Shown here: positions 8,846 through 16,109 of the stretch, in pieces | Layout: each line of letters starts with the position of its first letter | Position numbering within the stretch: position 1 is the first letter of the stretch | Notes under the pieces: model-generated | Told to the model about the DNA's origin: nothing | Databases searched by the model: none | The model's input: only the letters and a program-made list of their open reading frames with translations | Position numbers and translations under genes: made by a program | Source of the DNA: an archaeon | Lineage (GTDB): Archaea > AGJL01 > Methanococci > Methanococcales > Methanocaldococcaceae | DNA: 64,000 nt | Assembly (NCBI GenBank): GCA_024278985.1 | Contig: JAJRSC010000014.1 | Location: 1-64,000 of the forward strand | Reading direction: 5' to 3'

Positions 8846-8921
8846 AACTAATCACAAAAAATATTTTATAATATTAAAAATAATCTAATAAAATAAATAT
8901 TATTATGTGTTTGTGGTAGTT

Positions 8922-9227
8922 ATGAATATTTTGGCCACTTTTGAATATATTATTGTATTTTTAAAAGCTATAACTGAGGCATGGATAGATACTCTCAAAA
9001 TTAGTTTGTCTGGAGAAATAAATCCTGAGATTATAGAGTTAAAATCAATTATTAACCATCCTGCTGGATTAGTACTTTTAGCATGGTCTATAACTGCCAC
9101 TCCTGGAACTTTGGTTATTGATATCATCCCAGAGGAAAATAAGCTAATAGTTGCATCAATATATCCCAAAAGTAGGGAGGATATTGTTCCATTTGAACCT
9201 TATATAAAAAAGATGTTTGAAGGTTAA
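8922..9227 (+). CDS. Small MnhE/MrpE-like (EhbA-like) membrane subunit
   Basis: This protein of about 101 residues has two N-terminal hydrophobic segments and the family motif [13 protein letters not shown] (about residues 61-73) of the E subunit of Mrp/Mnh cation-proton antiporters. In methanogens the same subunit is part of energy-converting hydrogenase Ehb. It stands alone: no other antiporter or hydrogenase genes are adjacent. I start at the ATG at 8922 behind GTGGTA; a GTG at 8907 in the same frame would add five residues (MFVVV). It is followed 5 bases later by a small hypothetical gene. Confidence 0.65.
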   Translation: MNILATFEYIIVFLKAITEAWIDTLKISLSGEINPEIIELKSIINHPAGLVLLAWSITATPGTLVIDIIPEENKLIVASIYPKSREDIVPFEPYIKKMFEG

Positions 9228-9232
9228 TATTT

Positions 9233-9535
9233 ATGGATGCAAAAAAAATTTGGAAGGAGTTAATAGATATTGCAAAAGATTATTATGATGAAGATAAAAT
9301 TTTTTACTCAAAAACTAAGAGAGGAGTATATAAAATAAAAAAATTTAATAAGGATAAAATTGTCATAAAACTACTTAAAGGAAAATCTGAAGAAATTTTA
9401 AGTAAAAAGAGATTTTTAGATAATTTTGATAATTTAAAATATGGGGTTCATTGGAATGTTTCTTCAGCAATAAAATCCTTTTTAAAATTACATCCTAATA
9501 TTGTAGAAGAAGAGGGAATTTTAAAATTAAAATAA
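9233..9535 (+). CDS. Hypothetical protein, 100 aa
   Basis: The protein is lysine-rich and soluble with mixed helix and strand (YSKTKRGVYKIKKF, KDKIVIKLLKG). I do not recognise its family. It begins 5 bases after the MnhE-like gene and so is probably cotranscribed with it, and it converges on the zinc-finger gene. The basic composition would fit nucleic-acid binding, but no motif shows this. Confidence 0.6.
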   Translation: MDAKKIWKELIDIAKDYYDEDKIFYSKTKRGVYKIKKFNKDKIVIKLLKGKSEEILSKKRFLDNFDNLKYGVHWNVSSAIKSFLKLHPNIVEEEGILKLK

Positions 9536-9540
9536 TTTTC

Positions 9541-9684
9541 TTATTCTTTATTAAAAAGATGTTTATGTGCTTTATTAACATGTTTTGTGTAACTTTTGGA
9601 ATCTTTAAATAACTTTCCACATCTTGGACATCTTAAAAATACATCTCCATGTTTGTTGGTTATTTTTTCTGCTTTTAATCTCAT
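9541..9684 (-). CDS. 47-residue single C2H2 zinc-finger protein
   Basis: The minus-strand ORF from the ATG at 9684 reads MRLKAEKITNKHGD then RCPRCGKLFKDSKSYTKHV, followed by NKAHKHLFNKE. The spacing C-x2-C-x12-H-x4-H is that of a classical C2H2 finger, a fold seen in small archaeal proteins that probably bind DNA or RNA. AGGTGAG seven bases before the ATG supports the start. It is too short for most gene callers. It converges with the preceding hypothetical gene (5-base gap). Target unknown. Confidence 0.75.
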   Translation of the reverse strand: MRLKAEKITNKHGDVFLRCPRCGKLFKDSKSYTKHVNKAHKHLFNKE

Positions 9685-9799
9685 GTTTTTCTCACCTCAT
9701 ATTTATCTCTTTATTATATTTTTTATTAAGTCTAATAATATAATTAATTATAAAAAGTTTTTTAGTATATAAAACAAATATTTTATAAGATGTGAAAAG

Positions 9800-10714
9800 A
9801 TGATAACAACAGTTGTTGGTAGCTATCCAGTGGTTTTTAAAGAAAAATTATCCTTTAAAGAGAAAATATTGGATATATTTGGGTTATATGATAAATATAA
9901 ATATGCTATTGAAATAGCTGTTAAAGACCAAATATCTGCTGGGATAAATATAATATCTGATGGTCAAGTTAGGGGAGATATGATAAATATTTTTACTAAA
10001 AACATGTATGGATTTGATGAAAATAGAGTTATAAGTAAAGTAGAATTTATGAAGCCAATAACATTAAAAGATATTCTCTATGCTAAAAATATTGCCAAAA
10101 AGATAAATCCAAATGTAGAAATTAAAGGTATTATAACAGGACCATGTACATTGGCCAGTTCTGTTAGAGTTGAAAGTTTTTATACTGATAATAAAGATGA
10201 AAATCTTATTTTTGATATTGCAAAGGCTTTAAGGAAAGAAGTAGAAGCTATTAAAAATTATGTTAGTTATATTCAAATAGATGAACCTATTTTATCAACT
10301 GGTTTTATTGACTTTGATATAGCAAGAAAGGCAATAGATATTATAACTAAAGATATAAATAAAGAATTTGCTATGCATGTGTGTGGAAATGTTTATAATA
10401 TTGCTGAAGAACTCTATAAATTTAATGTTGATATTTTATACCATGAATTTGCATCTAATAAAAAAAATCTGGAAATTCTTGAAACTATTCCTAAAAAAAT
10501 AGGATTTGGATGTGTAAATACTAAATCAAGAAAAGTAGAAAGTGTTGATGAGATAAAAGAAGTAATAAATAGTGGTTTAGAGATATTAAAAAATAATCCT
10601 AATTTTAATAAAAGTAAATTATATATTGACCCAGATTGTGGTATGAGATTACTAAGCAGAGATATTGCATATAATAAATTAAAAAATATGGTCTTAGCAG
10701 CAAAATCAATTTAA
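9800..10714 (+). CDS. metE: Archaeal core methionine synthase (MetE C-terminal-domain type)
   Basis: The 304-residue protein is the short archaeal form of MetE: it has only the catalytic barrel. The N-terminus TTVVGSYP, TGPCTLASS, IQIDEPIL and MHVCGN (His/Cys zinc ligands) match the zinc-dependent homocysteine methyltransferase site, and the C-terminus DPDCGMRLL gives the last zinc Cys. Archaeal members use methylcobalamin or a corrinoid protein rather than methyl-tetrahydrofolate. The start follows GTGAAAAG. It converges on the gene at 10706 with a 9-base overlap. Confidence 0.85.
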   Translation: MITTVVGSYPVVFKEKLSFKEKILDIFGLYDKYKYAIEIAVKDQISAGINIISDGQVRGDMINIFTKNMYGFDENRVISKVEFMKPITLKDILYAKNIAKKINPNVEIKGIITGPCTLASSVRVESFYTDNKDENLIFDIAKALRKEVEAIKNYVSYIQIDEPILSTGFIDFDIARKAIDIITKDINKEFAMHVCGNVYNIAEELYKFNVDILYHEFASNKKNLEILETIPKKIGFGCVNTKSRKVESVDEIKEVINSGLEILKNNPNFNKSKLYIDPDCGMRLLSRDIAYNKLKNMVLAAKSI

Positions 10715-11749
10715 TCCCTTTAATTTATATCCTACATTTCCCCAACTGTCTTTTAAGCCAGTATATACTCCAATTATTGAATAGGTTCCATTATCAACCA
10801 AGTCATAAAGTTTTGGGTCTCCATAATATATTTTATCTGTCAAATCTCTTAAATATTCAGTATAATAATCTCCAATAATTTCATTGCCAAAGTTATAGGT
10901 TATATTTGTGGCTGTTGATACATTGAAATATCTTTCATTACTTAATGGAACTGAAGAGTTATAAGCAATATAAATATATCCACTATTAAATAAATCATTT
11001 CTACTTATATTAACCCAAATTACTGATTCCTCATTTTCTCCAGTTCTCCAACTCTCTACCCAGTAAGGTAGCAACTTATAACCATTTCCTAAAACTCTTA
11101 TTTCATTTGGAGAATTAGGATTATACATTTCTGAGTAGTTAAAATTATTTTTAGTTAGTGTAATATTAAATATGTAATAGTTATTTCCTCTTAAAAATAC
11201 ATTAACTTTTAAATAATTATGCCAGGTATAGGAAGCATTTAAGTATCCATAAGGGTCAGGAACTTTAAATAATTTTACATTTTTATTAATTGTAATATCT
11301 TGTTCTGGGAAAATATATACATTCTTTAAATTTAATTGGGGATATCTAATATTTATTTTCATTTGTATATTAACAATTAATGGGTTGTTAGTTGGAGAAA
11401 TATTAATTTCTTCTATCTTTATTGTTGTATTATTTGGTAAAATATTGCTTAAACTTTTATTTATTTGATTTTTTATATATTCTTTAATATAATTTAAAGC
11501 ATCTTCTTTATTATTAAAATATTCCCCACTATTCATAATTTTATAACTAGTATTAATAAATGCTGAAAGTACTATTTTATCAATATTATTATTTATAGAG
11601 CTGTTTATATTTTCTTTAATTAAAGAGTATTTTTTAATTTTTAATTCATCTTCAACTTGATTAGTTTTTAAATCAATAGCCTTAAAAACTATAACTGTTG
11701 TAGTAAATAGAAGTAATATTAAAAAAATAGAAACTTGTGTAAAATTCAT
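10706..11749 (-). CDS. Secreted or membrane-anchored protein with a DUF2341-like domain
   Basis: The 347-residue protein has an N-terminal hydrophobic helix (about residues 5-25) without an obvious cleavage site, then an extracellular-type region rich in Asn with many N-x-S/T sequons. A segment at about 205-260 (LLPYWVESWRTG ... SGYIYIAYN) resembles DUF2341, a beta-sandwich found in archaeal surface proteins. The helix resembles pilin-like anchors but lacks the QxSxE processing motif. It lies 17 bases downstream of the DUF2226-like gene and may be cotranscribed. Surface role inferred. Confidence 0.6.
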   Translation of the reverse strand: MNFTQVSIFLILLLFTTTVIVFKAIDLKTNQVEDELKIKKYSLIKENINSSINNNIDKIVLSAFINTSYKIMNSGEYFNNKEDALNYIKEYIKNQINKSLSNILPNNTTIKIEEINISPTNNPLIVNIQMKINIRYPQLNLKNVYIFPEQDITINKNVKLFKVPDPYGYLNASYTWHNYLKVNVFLRGNNYYIFNITLTKNNFNYSEMYNPNSPNEIRVLGNGYKLLPYWVESWRTGENEESVIWVNISRNDLFNSGYIYIAYNSSVPLSNERYFNVSTATNITYNFGNEIIGDYYTEYLRDLTDKIYYGDPKLYDLVDNGTYSIIGVYTGLKDSWGNVGYKLKGLN

Positions 11750-11766
11750 AATCTTCCCTTTTGATT

Positions 11767-12660
11767 TTATATTTTATTTTCTTTAAAGATAGTTAATTTA
11801 TCATACTCATCTTTGGAGATTTTATATATATAATATTTTATATCATCTACTAAACACATACTTTTTATATATCTAAAAGATTTTTCACCATTATATTCAT
11901 TTAAAAATGCATATACTGGTTTTTTATTTTTAGTGACTACATAACCTACCTCAGAACCTACTATTTTTATTATCCCCAAATCTTGAAATGTTTCAGATAG
12001 GGAAATATTTTTTAATATAGTTGGATTTTTATCTTGGATAATACTATCAATAACTTTTTTGTAATCATCCTCCAAAAATAAAAATCCTTCTGGATATTCT
12101 TCTTTATATTTTTCAATATCTTCATCTGTAAGTGGTTTAATTCTTACCTCAAACTCACTAACAGCAAAAGTAGTTTTTAATTTTGAAATTGCCCTTTTTC
12201 CAAATAAAATTTTTCTCCCTATATATATTGAAAACATTTCTTTTTTATTTTTATATAAAACAACTGCTTTTTCTTTTTTAAATCTCTTTGGTTCAAAAAT
12301 AACTTTATTTGTATTTATGTAGTTATATATATCATTATATTTATTTATTATTATCCTACCATCTTTTAAAATAGGAACTTTAGAAAGTTCAATAAAAATA
12401 TCTTTTGTATCTTTTTTGATAAAGCTATCTAACTCATCTATATTTAACCTATATATTTCAATAAAAAATTTTTCTGGTAAGTTACTAATAATATTCTCTA
12501 AACTTTCCTTTCTGTTTTTATACTTAGCAAAAATAAGTTTTGAATTCTTATAAAATAAATATGAGTCATTAATTCTAATAACCCCTGTAAAATTGTGTAA
12601 AGAACTAATAACCTCCTTTAATGTGTTAATATCCCCAAATTTAGCATATATTTTTTCCAT
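11767..12660 (-). CDS. Uncharacterised protein, possibly DUF2226
   Basis: The protein of about 297 residues begins MEKIYAKFGD and has SLHNFTGVIRIN ... LFYKNSKLIFAKYKN near its N-terminus, a pattern like DUF2226 proteins in which a small domain reads 'effector' text similar to DUF4388. No catalytic motif is visible. I use the ATG at 12660; a GTG at 12669 would add three residues. It starts about 37 bases beyond the 3' end of tRNA-Sec on the same strand, so it may share that transcript. Family assignment is tentative. Confidence 0.5.
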   Translation of the reverse strand: MEKIYAKFGDINTLKEVISSLHNFTGVIRINDSYLFYKNSKLIFAKYKNRKESLENIISNLPEKFFIEIYRLNIDELDSFIKKDTKDIFIELSKVPILKDGRIIINKYNDIYNYINTNKVIFEPKRFKKEKAVVLYKNKKEMFSIYIGRKILFGKRAISKLKTTFAVSEFEVRIKPLTDEDIEKYKEEYPEGFLFLEDDYKKVIDSIIQDKNPTILKNISLSETFQDLGIIKIVGSEVGYVVTKNKKPVYAFLNEYNGEKSFRYIKSMCLVDDIKYYIYKISKDEYDKLTIFKENKI

Positions 12661-12696
12661 AGAATACACTTATAGTTATTATAAAAACAAAAAAAA

Positions 12697-12784
12697 CGGC
12701 GCAGGGGGGGAATCGAACCCCGAGGGCATTGCCCTCGACGGATCTGAAGTCCGCCCCGGGCTACCAAGCCCGGTACCCCGCGCC
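12697..12784 (-). tRNA. selC: tRNA-Sec (anticodon TCA)
   Basis: The minus strand folds into the archaeal selenocysteine tRNA: a 9-bp acceptor stem (5' GGCGCGGGG with CCCTGCGCC, one G-U) and a 4-bp T stem around TTCGATT, the 9/4 arrangement. The long D stem has 7 bp (CCGGGCT/AGCCCGG) with a TGGT loop. The anticodon loop is CTTCAGA, with TCA at 12745-12747. A long variable arm has 7 bp (CGAGGGC/GCCCTCG). The discriminator is G. This is the only GC-rich island in its neighbourhood. It decodes UGA for selenoproteins such as FwdB 1.1 kb away. CCA is not encoded. Confidence 0.95.
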
Positions 12785-12817
12785 ACAAACAAATACAATA
12801 AACAAAATATAGGGAGT

Positions 12818-12830
12818 AATATATATACTT
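12818..12830 (-). promoter_or_regulatory. TATA box of tRNA-Sec
   Basis: On the minus strand AAGTATATATATT lies about 34-46 bases upstream of the mature 5' end, the usual distance for archaeal tRNA promoters that produce a short leader. It sits just beyond the stop codon of the HTH-protein gene (12836), so tRNA-Sec has its own promoter although both lie on the same strand. Confidence 0.6.
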
Positions 12831-12835
12831 AATCA

Positions 12836-13324
12836 TTATAGTTCTTTTAATAAGTCTGATAATACTTCTTTAACTTTATTTAATTTATTTTTAAGTTCTT
12901 CATTTTCTTTTTTAAGTGCTTCAAGTTCATCCTGTAGTTCTTTAATATATCCAATTTTTTCCATTAATTCCTCTTTTTTAACTACAGCCTCTAAGAATTT
13001 TTCAACTTCTTCAACACTTAATTTTCCTTCTTTTAACAACTCATAAGTCTCATGAACCAATTTTCCAGCTTTAGTTTCTCCTTTCAAGTGCTTTCTTATT
13101 GTCTGTTCAGTTCTACCTAACTCATCAGCTATTTCTTTAATTGTATATCCTGCCTTTGCTCTTGCTAAAGCTCCTGCTGCTATAGCTAATGAATCAACCC
13201 AGGTAACTTTTTCAATAGGGTCTTTAATTAATTCAACTATTTCAGGTCTAAATAATGTACCTAATATTAAAATATGCTCTAATTGGTCTATTTCAGATTT
13301 TGATGTAGGTATTAATACTGTCAT
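12836..13324 (-). CDS. HTH regulator with C-terminal coiled coil
   Basis: The protein of about 162 residues has a helix-turn-helix at about 60-85 (AGYTIKEIADELGRTEQTIRKHL split across two helices) and a long C-terminal coiled coil from about 110 (KELQDELEALKKENEELKNKL). This layout is conserved in Methanococcales and fits a dimeric DNA-binding regulator. I choose the ATG at 13324 behind GGGTGAAAG; a GTG at 13333 is possible. A TATA run (ACTATATAAA) lies just upstream. It is divergent from fwdB by about 225 bases, so regulation of fwdB is possible but unproven. Confidence 0.7.
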   Translation of the reverse strand: MTVLIPTSKSEIDQLEHILILGTLFRPEIVELIKDPIEKVTWVDSLAIAAGALARAKAGYTIKEIADELGRTEQTIRKHLKGETKAGKLVHETYELLKEGKLSVEEVEKFLEAVVKKEELMEKIGYIKELQDELEALKKENEELKNKLNKVKEVLSDLLKEL

Positions 13325-13550
13325 AACTTTCACCCAATATACTACTAAAAATTTATATAGTTCTATAGATATTTATTATTTTTCGTTAAATATTAAATAT
13401 TTTATTGAGTAATTTATCATCACCAACTATTTTAAATCTTGAAGTGGTTATAATTGTACTTAATATTATGTTATTAAAATATCTAATAATAAAGTGTTTT
13501 TACATCAACTTATAAAATAAAATTATGTAAAAAATTGTTGGTGAGTGCCT

Positions 13551-14858
13551 ATGACTAAAATTATTAGAAATGTTGTATGTCCATTTTGTGGGTGTTTATG
13601 TGATGATATTGAAGTTATAGTCAAAGATAACCATGTTATAGGAACAAGAAATGCATGTAGAATAGGACATGCAAAGTTTGTTCATTTTGAAGGAGCTATT
13701 AGATTTACAGAACCACTAATTAGAGAAGATAAAAGAGATGAATTTAAAAAAGTTGATTGGGACACAGCAATAGAGGAAAGTGCAAGAATATTAGTTGAAG
13801 CATATAAACCATTGTTATATGGTTGGAGTTCTTCTGAGACCCATGCACAATTTAAGGGTATTGAATTAGCTGAATTATTGGGAGCAGTTATTGACAACAC
13901 TGCAACTGTATGACACGGACCTTCCTTATTAGCGGTGCAGGATTCAGGATACCCCGTTGCAACTTTAGCTGAAGCTACTCATAGAGCAGACTTAGTTATT
14001 TATTGGGCATGTAATCCAATCCACGCCCACCCCAGACATATGACAAGATATCCAGTCTTTCCAAGAGGATTCTTTAGAGAAAGAGGTAGAAAAGATAGAA
14101 CTTTAATTGTTGTTGACCCAAGAAAAACAGATACTGCAAAGATAGCTGATATACACTTACAAATAGAACAACATAAAGATTATGAGTTAATTAGTGCTTT
14201 AAGAGCAGCTTTAAATGGTTTAACTATTGAAGCTGATAAAGTTGCAGGAATTCCTACTGAAGTTATATACCAAGTTGTAGATACCTGTAAATCAGCACAA
14301 TATGGAGCTTTATTCTTCGGAATGGGAATAACAATGACAAGAGGTAAGCATAGAAATATTGATAATGCAATTAGATTAGTTATTGACTTAAATAGATATA
14401 CAAAATTCATTCTTACACCAATGAGAGGGCACTATAATGTCAATGGTTTCAATCAAGTAGCTTCTTGGATTACAGGATATTCATATGCTATAGATTTCTC
14501 AAGAGGTTATCCAGTATATAATCCTGGAGAAACTTCAACAATTAATTTATTAAAAAGAGGAGAAGTAGATGCTATGCTTAATATAGCTGCAGATGCTGGG
14601 GCACATTTCCCACAAAAAGCTATTGAACATATTGCAAAAATCCCATTAATCTGTATAGAACCACATAAAACACCAACAACTGAATTGGCAAATATTATCC
14701 TACCTCCTGCCCTTGCAGGAATTGAATGTGATGGAATTGCTTATAGAATGGATGGAGTACCAATTGAACTGAAAAAAATAATTGAACCTCCAGAAGGAGT
14801 TTTACCAGATAGAGAAATAATTGAAAGACTCATTAAAAAGGTTAAAGAATACTTATAA
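13551..14858 (+). CDS. fwdB: Formylmethanofuran dehydrogenase subunit B, selenocysteine-containing (tungsten type)
   Basis: Two frames separated only by a TGA (13911-13913, codon 121) form one protein of 435 residues. The N-terminus has [10 protein letters not shown] for a [4Fe-4S] cluster. The TGA lies at [19 protein letters not shown], the position of the Cys/Sec metal ligand, and the rest binds the bis-pterin cofactor ([12 protein letters not shown]). With its partners it reduces CO2 to formylmethanofuran, the first step of methanogenesis. The tRNA-Sec 1.1 kb away supports UGA recoding. No obvious SECIS hairpin is seen in the 34-base 3' gap. I start at the ATG at 13551 behind GGTGA, not the GTG at 13545. 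The other Fwd subunits are not adjacent. Confidence 0.93.
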
Positions 14859-14861
14859 AAA

Positions 14862-14881
14862 TTTTATTTTTTTATTTTTTT
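14862..14881 (+). terminator. T-rich tract after fwdB
   Basis: The 20 bases after the fwdB stop are nearly all T (runs of 4, 7 and 8), the pattern of archaeal intrinsic termination. The tract also leads directly into the GGTGAATTA ribosome site of mobB, so readthrough into mobB and pyrE is likely to be partial. Confidence 0.4.
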
Positions 14882-14892
14882 TGGTGAATTAA

Positions 14893-15594
14893 ATGAGAGT
14901 TATTGGAATAATAGGATATAAAGATTCTGGAAAAACTACTCTTATTGAGAATATTTTAAAATATATGGATAATGTAGCTGTTGTTAAACATACAGTTCAT
15001 AATATAGATATTGAAAATAAAGATACATTTAGATTTTTAAAAAATAATGCAAATCTTTCTGTTATAACATCAAATAATGAAACTGCTATTTTTTTAAATA
15101 AGTTAAATTTAAAAGAAATTTTGGGATACTTATCTGTTTTTCCTAATATTAATTTTGTTATAATTGAGGGTTTTAAAAAAGAGCTTACAGAATTAAATAT
15201 TCCCAAAATTGTTCTATTAAAAGATGATGAAGGAGATTTAATAGATGACCATACAGTTTATGTTGTTGAAAATAACAACTACAATATTGAGGATATTGTG
15301 AATATTATTAAAGAAAAAGCAATAGTTCCAACAATGAATTTAAACTGCGGGCACTGTGGTTATAACTGTAAGGGTTTTGTCAAAGCTCTTGCAAAGGGAG
15401 AAGTTAAATGGGATGATTGTGTTCTTTCTTCAGGAATAAAACTTGTGGTAGATGGGAAAATTATCCCATTGGTTCCCTTTGTATCTAATATAGTTGGAGA
15501 AACTGTTAGGGCAATGGTATCAACATTAAAGGGAGTAGATAATCCAAAAAAAATTTATTTAGAAATAGATACTAAAAAATTAGGGAAAAAATGA
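14893..15594 (+). CDS. mobB: MobB-like molybdopterin-guanine dinucleotide protein with C-terminal Fe-S-type Cys cluster
   Basis: Residues 1-140 form a MobB P-loop GTPase (GYKDSGKTTLIENIL at 6-20; VIIEGFKKE in the middle). The C-terminal part from about 150 has NCGHCGYNCKGF and a later Cys in WDDCV, a C-x2-C-x3-C...C cluster likely to bind an iron-sulfur centre or zinc. MobB aids attachment of GMP to molybdopterin, needed by Fwd enzymes. It follows fwdB by 34 bases, consistent with cofactor supply for it, and overlaps pyrE by the ATGA junction. Confidence 0.8.
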   Translation: MRVIGIIGYKDSGKTTLIENILKYMDNVAVVKHTVHNIDIENKDTFRFLKNNANLSVITSNNETAIFLNKLNLKEILGYLSVFPNINFVIIEGFKKELTELNIPKIVLLKDDEGDLIDDHTVYVVENNNYNIEDIVNIIKEKAIVPTMNLNCGHCGYNCKGFVKALAKGEVKWDDCVLSSGIKLVVDGKIIPLVPFVSNIVGETVRAMVSTLKGVDNPKKIYLEIDTKKLGKK

Positions 15595-16109
15595 ATAGGG
15601 AAGAGTTAATAAAATTATTAAAAGAAGTTGAATGTGTAAGATTTGGAGAGTTCATTTTATCATCTGGAAAAAAGAGTAATTATTATGTAGATATAAAAAA
15701 AGCCACAACAAACCCAAAAATATTAAAACTTATTGGAGAGATGATAGCTAAAGATATTAAAGATGATAATGTTAAAGTTGCAGGAATTGAACTTGGTTCT
15801 GTTCCTATAGCTACATCAGTATCAATATTTTCAGAAAAACCACTATTAATTATTAGAAAAAAACCTAAAGATTATGGAACTAAAAGCAAGATAGAGGGAG
15901 ATTTAAAAAGTGGTGATAAAGTTATTATAATTGAAGATGTAACTACCACAGGAAATAGTGTTTTAAAAGCTGTAAAAGAAATTAGAGAATTTGGTGGAAT
16001 TGTTGAAAAGGTTTATGTAGTTGTTGATAGAGAGGAAGGTGCTGAAGAAAACTTAAAAAAAGAAAATATAAAATTAATTCCATTAGTAAAAGTTAGCGAA
16101 CTTAAATAG
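15591..16109 (+). CDS. pyrE: Orotate phosphoribosyltransferase
   Basis: The 172-residue protein has the PRPP-binding motif VIIIEDVTTTGNSVLKA at about 117-133 and the N-terminal LSSGKKSNYYVDIKK loop of PyrE. It transfers ribose-phosphate to orotate in UMP synthesis. The ATG overlaps the mobB stop. The next pathway enzyme, pyrF, lies separately at 29890. It converges with the DUF530-like gene (8-base overlap). Confidence 0.92.
   Translation: MNREELIKLLKEVECVRFGEFILSSGKKSNYYVDIKKATTNPKILKLIGEMIAKDIKDDNVKVAGIELGSVPIATSVSIFSEKPLLIIRKKPKDYGTKSKIEGDLKSGDKVIIIEDVTTTGNSVLKAVKEIREFGGIVEKVYVVVDREEGAEENLKKENIKLIPLVKVSELK

Noticed and set aside
12593-12836. Two overlapping ORFs of 72-79 codons on opposite strands
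   Set aside because: They are read through the GC-rich tRNA-Sec gene; the tRNA fold fully explains the sequence.
13911-13913. TGA in fwdB as a pseudogene stop
   Set aside because: It falls at the known Cys/Sec position of FwdB, the frame continues perfectly, and tRNA-Sec is present, so recoding is the better reading.
14780-14800. Hairpin CTCC-AGAA-GGAG preceded by GAAC in the 3' part of fwdB as a SECIS
   Set aside because: The inner stem is short and the opposite A bulge and outer stem of the archaeal consensus are missing; more likely chance in a Pro-Glu-rich coding stretch.
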